DNA from: CAZSWS01 sp964610765
GTDB taxonomy: Bacteria > Bacteroidota > Bacteroidia > Bacteroidales > Tannerellaceae
Direction of reading: 5' to 3'
Length of the DNA stretch: 19,581 nucleotides
NCBI GenBank assembly: GCA_964610765.1
Contig: CAZSWS010000056.1
Location: 1 to 19,581, forward strand
Part shown: positions 8,526 to 16,300 of the stretch, piece after piece
Numbering within the stretch: position 1 is the first letter of the stretch
How the letters are laid out: every line of letters starts with the position of its first letter
Program-made: the position numbers and the translations under genes
Notes under the pieces: model-generated
Database searches by the model: none
What the model was told of the DNA's origin: nothing
What the model saw: only the letters and a program-made list of their open reading frames with translations

Positions 8526-10550
8526 CTACGGAGTTACACCTCCGGCTATTTCTTGGAATCGAGCTGCTGCATTCAAAAAATGTGCTGTAATCCAGAACAC
8601 AGTCCAGCCCTCAGAGTATCCTCCACGCAGACTATACACATCAGACATATCTCCACGTTGAGCAAAATTTGTTTGCTGAAGTTGTTCACCCTGACTGCCA
8701 TAAGGATCGGTCAGTTGATAACAACTACGATACATCACTGCAGCCAATTGTTTTAGCCTTTCATCTTTGAGATGCATTCCCATCTTATATACTTCAGGAG
8801 CAAACAATACACCATAAACATCAATGTGTTGATTTTGTGGAGAAACAACTGTCCAACCGGTTGTTTTAAAATTATAATCGGCCATACGACCTGCCGGAAG
8901 TGGGATATCCCAAACTACCACATACGTCAGACACACATCCATTGCATGCTTAGCCCAATCTAAGTACTTCTGCTCGCCAAGTCGTTCATACAGTTCTAGA
9001 AAGCCTTGAAAAGCTGCCCATGCCCCCTCTTTATCTTCGCAGGTTGCATCTAAAGTACCTCCCCAGTAAGCACCATCCATAGACAAGTGTCTGTCGGCAA
9101 ACAACTTTCCGGCTTTAACAGCAGCATCACGATACATCTTATTATCAAACAGTTTGGATGAAATTATCAAGGGAGCGATATAAAAACCTTCGGCTGTTGA
9201 ATGAGGATTCCAATCCGCACGCAGAATGCGTTTACTCTGCTTATCACAAACTTCTTTTAAAAACTGCTCCCACAGTTTCGTATCATATCTTTTTTGCTTT
9301 CGAGCAGTTTCTATTGCTTTTGCAAAGTTGTACATGCCCTGACCACAGGATACATGATCTCCCCCACTATACGTTTGGCTTGCTACATCATAAATAACAT
9401 TAAACACTCCATCCTCGCCGATTGGATAGTGAGAAAGAAAGTCTAAAGAACGCTGTACTTTGTCTGTAATAGTATTATCATCGAGCATTGAGCTCAGTAG
9501 TTGTAAAGAATAACCCGGTGAATCAGCTTGCCCGCACCATCCCATCACAATATGTTGTTGATAGGAAGGATCGTACATATTAAAACCGACCTCTTTAGGT
9601 TGATCTATCCATCTGCTTTTAGCAAAACCATATTTCCCTTTGACTATTGTTTCAAAGTCAGGAAAAACAGTTGCATTATATGGTTTATATAAATCGAAAG
9701 CAGTGTATATAGGTTGCTGAAAGCCGGTTCCTTTTCTTTCGACAGGATTTAATTCAATAAAAAATTGCTTCTCAATAACTGTCTCAGGTTGGATATTCAA
9801 ATACGTATCACTATATTTCATAGGACGTTGTTGTAATGCTTTAGCTACTCCGCGCTGATGGTTATAACCAATCGGACCTGAAAGTAAAACCAACTCACTA
9901 TACCCGTCATACGCCTCAACACCCATTGACCACCATTGGTCATTCAATACTGCGCCTTTCACCGGGCTTGGCGTGGTATGAATAGTGGCTGCAAATCCGT
10001 CATTTGCATTTTCAAGCATCGCAAATGGTATTGGATAACGATGATCTTCAAAAATGGCAAACTCACCCGGCTGTCCGGTATATACGGGTATTATATCCGG
10101 GTTCACCTTTGCTCCCATAGAGTTTCCATAATATAAAATGCCGGGCAATAATGGCTGAAGGCTCTTTCCTTTCACTTGAAACCGAACAGATAAAGTAGCC
10201 TGACCAAGTGGTTTTTCTCCCGTCCATTCAAATCGACGAATACACTGAACCAATCCATTAGGTAACTTACGATAAGAATCTCGCAAAAGCATTGTTCCTT
10301 CCGGGAACTCAATTGTTCCTTTCAGAATAGTCCAATCGCCCACTTGCTCCATCGCTGTAGGATTAGCATGTTTCCAATTGGTTGGCCAGTCGTTTTCCCA
10401 CTGATTAGCAACAGACCATAAGCCTTCTTCCGGAGCACTAATGGCTAGTTTAGAATCCAGATAAAAAAAGGGTTTATTTTGTTTTACTTCAAATTGAGCT
10501 TTCAAGAGTATAGGAAGAAATATAAATAGCAGCAATAGTGTCTTTTTCAT
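8526..10550 (-). CDS. Secreted protein with beta-sandwich and alpha/alpha-barrel domains, probable carbohydrate-active enzyme of unassigned family
   Basis: 674 residues; signal peptide 1-19 (MKKTLLLLFIFLPILLKAQ). Residues about 20-270 are strand-rich and Trp/Tyr/Phe-rich. Residues about 285-665 contain repeated amphipathic helix pairs with aromatic and acidic loops, as in alpha/alpha-toroid glycosidases and lyases: WCGQADSPGY (338-347), NPHSTAEGFY (448-457), DATCEDKEGAWAAFQG (501-516), DVYGVLFAPEVY (577-588) and GGYSEGWTVFW (643-653). I do not recognise a named CAZy family. Candidate acidic active-site residues lie in the CEDKEG and STAEGF loops. It is first in an operon with the GH99-like gene, which suggests the two act on the same glycan outside the cytoplasm. 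The reading frame is intact. A polysaccharide lyase is as possible as a hydrolase. Confidence 0.65.
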   Translation of the reverse strand: MKKTLLLLFIFLPILLKAQFEVKQNKPFFYLDSKLAISAPEEGLWSVANQWENDWPTNWKHANPTAMEQVGDWTILKGTIEFPEGTMLLRDSYRKLPNGLVQCIRRFEWTGEKPLGQATLSVRFQVKGKSLQPLLPGILYYGNSMGAKVNPDIIPVYTGQPGEFAIFEDHRYPIPFAMLENANDGFAATIHTTPSPVKGAVLNDQWWSMGVEAYDGYSELVLLSGPIGYNHQRGVAKALQQRPMKYSDTYLNIQPETVIEKQFFIELNPVERKGTGFQQPIYTAFDLYKPYNATVFPDFETIVKGKYGFAKSRWIDQPKEVGFNMYDPSYQQHIVMGWCGQADSPGYSLQLLSSMLDDNTITDKVQRSLDFLSHYPIGEDGVFNVIYDVASQTYSGGDHVSCGQGMYNFAKAIETARKQKRYDTKLWEQFLKEVCDKQSKRILRADWNPHSTAEGFYIAPLIISSKLFDNKMYRDAAVKAGKLFADRHLSMDGAYWGGTLDATCEDKEGAWAAFQGFLELYERLGEQKYLDWAKHAMDVCLTYVVVWDIPLPAGRMADYNFKTTGWTVVSPQNQHIDVYGVLFAPEVYKMGMHLKDERLKQLAAVMYRSCYQLTDPYGSQGEQLQQTNFAQRGDMSDVYSLRGGYSEGWTVFWITAHFLNAAARFQEIAGGVTP

Positions 10551-10619
10551 TCGATATAAGGTTCAGTTAATATAATACTAAAGAGAATTATTTCATGCCA
10601 TAAGCATAGGAAATGATGC

Positions 10620-10676
10620 ACGTAAAAACAGATGAAGCATGAATGATAGGCACATTACCTGTTTTTCATTTTACGT
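10620..10676. repeat. Imperfect inverted repeat in the leader of the glycan gene pair
   Basis: The left arm ACGTAAAAACAG (10620-10631) is complementary to the right arm 10659-10676, whose ends are CTGTTTTT and TTTTACGT, giving 12 pairs with a 6-nt bulge on the right. The repeat lies about 70 nt before the ATG at 10550 and next to the predicted transcription start, so it could be a regulator operator or a 5'-end RNA hairpin. Confidence 0.5.
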
Positions 10677-10680
10677 TGAG

Positions 10681-10711
10681 CGAAAATACTTGAAATGTTC
10701 TATAAAAACAA
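10681..10711 (-). promoter_or_regulatory. Candidate promoter for the secreted glycan gene pair
   Basis: On the minus strand TTG (10711-10709) is followed by a 20-nt spacer and TATTTTCG (10688-10681), one mismatch from TAnnTTTG. Spacing is ideal for the Bacteroidetes primary sigma factor. It predicts a leader of about 120 nt that begins near the inverted repeat at 10620-10676. Confidence 0.45.
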
Positions 10712-10809
10712 GAAGATTAGTCATTTATTCATTTATCAAAAAATCTGCCTAAAAACACATATATCAAGTTGTTTTCCCTATTTAACTGAAATCGAGTCGT
10801 TTTTTTTCG

Positions 10810-10817
10810 TATATTTG
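10810..10817 (+). promoter_or_regulatory. -7 promoter box for the helicase/cold-shock operon
   Basis: TATATTTG matches TAnnTTTG exactly and is followed by GCAC, as often seen at Bacteroides promoters. The -33 match is weak (CTG at 10786-10788, 21-nt spacer). If used, transcription starts near 10825 and leaves a leader of about 415 nt before the helicase ATG. Confidence 0.5.
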
Positions 10818-10824
10818 CACTTTA

Positions 10825-11241
10825 AACAATTGAGTTTATATTGTATCTTTCTTCTCAATGTTTTGCTCCGCTGTTGTTTTGCGGATCTTTCATCGTCAAA
10901 AATGACATCAAATTAACTTACTTGTTTTGTAGCATTAACTAGACTGCTGGAGTATGTTATACATACGATGCAATGATAGAATGAATGGATGAATAATTCA
11001 TGGTTAATCTGTAAGTAATATTTCGTATTGTTTATGATTGAATAAGCAGCTTTAATCTACCACACATTTTCTGGAGATTATGATAATGAACGAACGTGCC
11101 TCGGGCTTAAAAAGATAAAAAAGGCACAAATAGAATGTACTATATAGCTGAATAATACAAACATGCAAAAGCATAAAAGCCTCATCTAACTGCATAATGT
11201 AAAACGGCTAAAGAAGTGCAATAACGGTATAACATTTTTAC
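10825..11241 (+). other. Long, probably structured 5' leader of the DEAD-box helicase operon
   Basis: No convincing protein gene lies here. A 73-codon frame at 10695-10916 overlaps the promoter and looks random. Visible small inverted repeats are GTATGT-TAT-ACATAC (10952-10966), ATGAAT-A-ATTCAT (10989-11001), and GTGCCT (11096-11101) with AGGCAC (11122-11127). A 12-codon ORF with a Shine-Dalgarno sequence lies at 11080-11118. Long leaders are known for cold-induced mRNAs in other bacteria. Whether this one acts as an RNA thermosensor or attenuator is inference. Confidence 0.4.
11080..11118 (+). CDS. Possible 12-codon upstream ORF in the helicase leader
   Basis: ATG at 11080 (with a second in-frame ATG at 11086) runs to TAA at 11116-11118 and would encode MIMNERASGLKR. 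A GGAG Shine-Dalgarno core sits at 11073-11076, close before the ATG, unlike most genes in the window. The end of the ORF falls in the loop of the GTGCCT/AGGCAC hairpin. It could be a regulatory leader peptide or chance. Confidence 0.25.
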   Translation: MIMNERASGLKR

Positions 11242-12357
11242 ATGACATTTGAAAATTTAAAAATCATAGAGCCTATACTAAAAGCTCTAAAAGAAAAGGG
11301 GTATGAAACCCCAACTCCTATACAAGAAAAAGCCATCACCCCGGCCCTCAATAATAGAGATGTACTGGGATTGGCACAAACAGGCACCGGAAAAACTGCC
11401 GCATTTACCATACCCATTATACAGCAACTGTATTTGGACGAAAAAATAGAAAACAAAAAAGCTATCAAAGCTTTAATCGTTACTCCAACACGTGAACTGG
11501 CTATTCAAATTAATGAATGCCTGATTGATTATACTAAATATACAAACATCAGTCATTGTGTTATTTATGGTGGAGTAAAGCAAAATGCCCAAGTAAACAA
11601 GCTCAAATCGGGCGTAGATATTTTAGTTGCTACCCCGGGACGTCTTTTAGACTTGATGAATCAAGGATATATAAGCTTAAAACATATCCGCCATTTTGTA
11701 CTGGATGAGGCTGACCGCATGTTAGATATGGGCTTTATTCATGATATCAAGCGATTGCTGCAAAAGCTACCAAAGAAAAAGCAAACACTTTTCTTTTCAG
11801 CTACCATGCCTTTATCCATAGCTAGATTGTCACAATCTATTCTTTACAAACCAATTCGGGTAGAAGTAACTCCTGAATCATCAATCGTAGATACCATTGA
11901 GCAGTATCTCTATTATGTAGAAAAGAAAGATAAAAAAGACTTACTGATAAAGCTGCTCAAAAAAGATAAGAAAAAATCAGCTTTGATTTTCTCACGAACA
12001 AAACATGGTGCAGACAAGATAGCTCGCCTATTATGCAAAGCAGGAATAGGGAGTTTGGCTATCCATGGGAACAAATCACAAAACGCTAGACAACGAGCTT
12101 TAACAGGCTTCAAGTCAAACGATATACAAGCACTTATAGCCACAGACATTGCGGCTAGAGGAATTGACATTGACCATCTGGAGCTAGTCATCAATTATGA
12201 CCTTCCGGATGTTGCTGAAACCTATGTTCACCGCATAGGACGTACCGGGAGGGCCGGAAATACCGGCACCGCCTTAACTTTCTGCACGCATGAAGAGCAG
12301 GGTATTCTTAAAGAAATTCAAAAACTTACAGGAAAAAAGCTTGTGCTATCAAGTTAA
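11242..12357 (+). CDS. RhlE-like DEAD-box ATP-dependent RNA helicase
   Basis: 371 residues containing a complete helicase core. Motifs in order are: Phe upstream of the Q motif and PTPIQ (24-28), Walker A AQTGTGKT (45-52), PTRELA, TPGR, DEAD (155-158), SAT (186-188), SALIFSRTKHGADKI, TDIAARGID, and HRIGRTGR (330-337). All catalytic residues are intact. The protein ends about 30 residues after the last motif, so it lacks the long basic C-terminal tail many RhlE, DeaD or SrmB homologues have. The family unwinds short RNA duplexes in ribosome assembly and RNA decay, often at low temperature. The gene is preceded by a leader of about 415 nt and followed by two small genes, the last encoding a cold-shock domain, which supports a cold or RNA-structure stress role. 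Subfamily assignment is by overall resemblance. Confidence 0.93.
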   Translation: MTFENLKIIEPILKALKEKGYETPTPIQEKAITPALNNRDVLGLAQTGTGKTAAFTIPIIQQLYLDEKIENKKAIKALIVTPTRELAIQINECLIDYTKYTNISHCVIYGGVKQNAQVNKLKSGVDILVATPGRLLDLMNQGYISLKHIRHFVLDEADRMLDMGFIHDIKRLLQKLPKKKQTLFFSATMPLSIARLSQSILYKPIRVEVTPESSIVDTIEQYLYYVEKKDKKDLLIKLLKKDKKKSALIFSRTKHGADKIARLLCKAGIGSLAIHGNKSQNARQRALTGFKSNDIQALIATDIAARGIDIDHLELVINYDLPDVAETYVHRIGRTGRAGNTGTALTFCTHEEQGILKEIQKLTGKKLVLSS

Positions 12358-12387
12358 TTAAAAATTATTCACTAAAAACAATCAAAT

Positions 12388-12627
12388 ATGGCAGCAAAAC
12401 AAAGTTCTTCAGTTAACAAAAAAAAGGGAGAAATAACTCGTTCTGAGAGAACGTCAGCAACTCAACAAGCTGAACTAATATTGAAAAACGTAAAAGAAAA
12501 TGCTGGAAAAGTTATCCATATCGCAATTAGTGATAGAACTACGATTGAACTTCCGGCTAATTTATCTCAGGAAGAAATAGACATACGTGTGAAAAGATAC
12601 AAGAAACTGCGTAAGTCTAAAATATAA
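12388..12627 (+). CDS. Small basic protein of unknown function in the cold-shock operon
   Basis: 79 residues, not recognised as a named family. The N-terminal 25 residues are polar and lysine-rich (SSSVNKKKGEITRSERTSA) and probably disordered. The middle AELILKNVKENAGKVIHIAISDRTTIELP looks like a helix followed by two strands. The C-terminus ends in a basic helix (IDIRVKRYKKLRKSKI). The high positive charge and its position 30 nt after the helicase and 67 nt before the cold-shock-domain gene suggest an RNA- or ribosome-associated accessory protein, by inference only. The A-rich sequence before the ATG is typical of Bacteroidetes translation starts. Codon use looks like that of its neighbours, so it is likely a genuine gene. 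Confidence 0.75.
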   Translation: MAAKQSSSVNKKKGEITRSERTSATQQAELILKNVKENAGKVIHIAISDRTTIELPANLSQEEIDIRVKRYKKLRKSKI

Positions 12628-12694
12628 TAAGAGAATACACACAACAACTATTTGGATACAATAATTATTAATACAAAAACGATTATAAATAAAC

Positions 12695-13150
12695 ATGGCG
12701 AAATCGAACTCATTTAATAAAAGAGAAATAGAGAAAAAGAAGCAAAAGAAAAGAAAAGAAAAACAACAAAAAAGGGAAGAAAGAAAAAACAACCCAACAG
12801 ATTCTTTTGAAGACATGATTGCCTATGTGGATGAGAATGGGATGATAACAGACACACCTCCCGATTTAACCACTGTAGAAGAAATAGAGATTGAAGATAT
12901 AATTATCTCAACTCCTAAAAAAGAAGAAGTGGACGAACCGGCACTTGAAGGACGTGTTGATCACTTCAATCATGATAAAGGATATGGCTTTATCAAGCAA
13001 ACAGGAAGTGGTGAAAGCTATTTTTTCCATATTAACAATGCTCCGTCTTCAATTGAAGAAAATAAGCTGGTTACATTTGAGCTAGAACGTGGTCCTAAAG
13101 GCATGAATGCTATAAACATAGCTTATATCGAAAACAAAGATCAGCAATAA
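12695..13150 (+). CDS. Cold-shock-domain protein with basic coiled-coil N-terminal extension
   Basis: 151 residues. Residues about 84-146 form a cold-shock domain: EGRVDHFNHDKGYGFI contains RNP1 (KGYGFI, 95-100), and SYFFHI (108-113) is RNP2-like. KLVTFELERGPKGMNAINI completes the barrel. Residues 8-32 are almost entirely Lys, Arg, Glu and Gln, predicted to be a charged helix. Residues 36-82 are an acidic linker. Typical CspA proteins are about 70 residues, so the first half is an extra module. Cold-shock domains bind single-stranded RNA or DNA and act as RNA chaperones; the basic extension probably adds RNA affinity. It is the last gene of the helicase operon and is followed by a terminator-like hairpin. 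Confidence 0.9.
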   Translation: MAKSNSFNKREIEKKKQKKRKEKQQKREERKNNPTDSFEDMIAYVDENGMITDTPPDLTTVEEIEIEDIIISTPKKEEVDEPALEGRVDHFNHDKGYGFIKQTGSGESYFFHINNAPSSIEENKLVTFELERGPKGMNAINIAYIENKDQQ

Positions 13151-13182
13151 GATTTTTAACAGTCTGAACAACATAAATATTC

Positions 13183-13220
13183 AAAGGGTGTATCAAACTA
13201 AGATATACCCTTTTCTTATG
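13183..13220 (+). terminator. Rho-independent-type terminator after the cold-shock operon
   Basis: AAAGGGTGTATC (13183-13194) pairs with GATATACCCTTT (13202-13213) through one G-U pair, with a 7-nt loop. It is followed by a short T-rich run (TTCTTAT). It lies 32 nt after the cold-shock gene and closes the operon. Confidence 0.75.
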
Positions 13221-13302
13221 TCTAAACGCAAAGAAACATAGTGATATAAAGAGTTAGAACTAAAAAATGTAACTTTACTGCTTTATAAAAAACTCATAGA
13301 AT

Positions 13303-16300
13303 ATGGATAGAATTAAATACTTTAATTTTATGACTAAAGGGAACAGATACAAACTATTATTTACTATTTCACTTTCGTTGTTCATCTTAACAACTCATGC
13401 ACAATCAGCCTATCAAAAAGGTTGGGATAGTTTTTTAAACAATCATAGAGCGGAAGCACGTAGCTTTTTCATAGAAGCTACAAACGATAAAAAAACAGAG
13501 TCAGATGCCTACCTGAGCCTTTCATTGCTTAGCAATGCTGAAGGGAAAACTGAAGAGGCGTTCAATTTTTGGACAAAGTTTTGCAATACCTCTCCTCAGA
13601 CAGATGCTTTATTATATACCAGCAGTCATTTTCCTTTTGCTTTTTCAGCACGTAACGCATTAAAGAATGAGAAGTTAGAACTATTACGTTCACTCCATGA
13701 AAAGGAAGGGCTAAATGGCTATGTAAAAGCACTCATGCAGATGAGTTTAGGATATCATTATCAAGGAGTTAAAGACAACCAAAAAGCAAAAGAACTATTC
13801 CGTTCTACCGGCATGCTGTACGACTGGCAAATACTAGGTAAATTTGACAACACATCCGGTGGTGGCTTTCATAAAGACTGGGGAGCTGTTGAAAAAGCAT
13901 CAACAGCAGAGAAATTCACCAATGAGTTGGGTGCTGAAGTACATTGGTTTTACCCGGGTGAAAATCAATCCGATGGATGGTTCTATCCGACACATCATTT
14001 AGACTCACCTAGTTCAATTACGTATGCACAATGCTTTGTAAATAGCCAAGCAACACTTGACGCTATACTTAATATTGGAGTGTCCGGTTCAATTAAAGCC
14101 TGGATAAATGATGCATTAGTAATAAGCATAGAGGATGAACGCAATACAGGTATAGATGTGTATGCTACCCAAATAAAATTAAATAAAGGATATAACCGTA
14201 TTTTACTTCAATTAGGCGATGGAGAAGTGTCGTCTGCAAACTTCTACGTACGTTTTACTGACAACAACGGACATCCGATTAAAGGACTTACTCACACCCA
14301 TACCTATAACAAGTACAATAAAGGGCGAAACAATAAAAGTCTACATATAAATGAATTCTATCCCGAGAAAGAGTTAAAGCATTTCATTCAAGAGAATCAG
14401 GAGAATGTTTTGTACACTTATATGCTTGTTGAACAATATCTCTTAAATGACAAAACAGATGAAGCCATGGAACTGCTGTTTCTACTTCTTACTCGCTTCC
14501 CCACCTCATCTTTATTGCACAGCAAGCTTTCTGAAGCGTTCTCCAGATCTAAGAACCACACCTATGCTACGCAAGAGATGGAGGCTATTCTAAGCTATGA
14601 TCCAGATTCATTTGCCGGTTTAACGATGCTGATTGGCATTGCACAAGAGTCGAATAAAGTCAATGAGGTTAAAAAGTTATATGAGAAACTTATCCAACTA
14701 TATGGAGAAAGCCCATACAGTATACGCATTGACCAATGGATTGCTTCACAAGAAAACAATTTACAAAAAAGACGAAGCATTGCACAAAAGCAATATGAGA
14801 AACATCCCGAGAGCTTTGAGATGATGAACAACTTATATCAAATAACAGAAAACCTACTCAAAGACAGCAAAGGGGCCAAGCAAATTATAGAAAACTATTA
14901 TAACCAATATCAAAACGATTATGCTACTCAAGTTTTATCTTCCATTTACATGAAGGAGGGAGACAGTGAAAAAGCGCTTATGCTACTTGAAGAATTAATC
15001 GAAAAAGCACCCTATAACTCGGGCTATTACTTAAACTATGGCTATACATTGCTCAATATGCAACGCTATGATAAAGCATTAGATATAGCCAATCGACTGA
15101 TGAAAGTGTCTCCTTTTAATGCATCTACATATATGCTAATTGCTAAAATTCACAAAGAAAAGGGAGATAATGAGGAAGCGATTGCCAACTTTGAGAAAAC
15201 ACTTTATTACTACCCGGGATATTTTGAAGCTTTAGACCAACTGAGACTTTTAGGAGCACGAAAAGAGCTTGAAGAATATTTTCCTAAAAACAAACTAGAC
15301 AGTTTAATTTCAATAGCAGGAAATTATGAAGACTATCCGGAAGACCACTCACTAATCATTCTGGAAACTAACGACAACCTGCATCATACAGGGGGTGCAC
15401 AGGAAAAACACAAAGAGTTGGCTGTAAAGATATTCAATCAGTCAGGTATAGACACATGGAAAGAGTATTGGATACAGACCTTTTCAGGTGAATACCTAAT
15501 TATTGATAAGGCAGAGATTATTAAACCGAATGGACAAAAAACAAGAGCTGAAAGCAATGGTGGTCAAGTAGTCTTTACCGGACTTGAAATAGGCGATGTA
15601 CTTCATCTGGACTACCGAATTAAAAGTTATTTTTATAATACTTTAGCCACTAAATTTGCCGAGACACATCTATTCCAAGGTTTAGTTCCTTATCTATACA
15701 GTCGCCATACATTAGCTTTGCCTCATGATTTATCTTTCGACTATCAGTTTGCCAATGGTAACTTAGAGCCAACAATTACTCAGTTCGACAACAAAAAGCT
15801 CTACAAATGGGAAGCATATAACCAACCATCCATTAAAAGCGAACCATACATGGCTGCCCCGCGAGATGTGGCTCCCACTTTGGTATATAGCAACTATCCG
15901 GATTGGGAATTTATACGCAAATGGTACCAGGATTTGACTGCTAATAAATTTAAAGCTGACTTCATCCTAAAAAACGCAGTAGCCAATATTTTAGAAGGAA
16001 AAGAAAATGTCAGTGATACACAAAAGGCTAAACTTTTTTATGAATATATTATCAAAAACATCTCATATATCAACACTCGTTTTACCCAGGATAACCTAAT
16101 TCCCCAAAAAGCGTCACACACGCTTTCAACCCGTTTAGGAGACTGCAAAGACGTTGCAACCCTATTTACAGCAATGTGTAAAATAGTTGGAATAGATGCC
16201 AATGTCATACTAGTCTCCACAAAAGGTGGAAACGATTACAACAAACTATTACTTCCCTCAATAGCTTTTGACCATGCTATTGCTGAACTGAATGCCGATG

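Noticed and set aside
7305..10550. A full polysaccharide utilisation locus
   Set aside because: No SusC, SusD, hybrid two-component or ECF sigma/anti-sigma gene is found on either side.
10695..10916. 73-codon plus-strand reading frame upstream of the helicase
   Set aside because: It spans an exact -7 promoter box, is rich in Phe, Leu, Ser and Cys as expected for AT-rich noncoding sequence, and resembles no known family.
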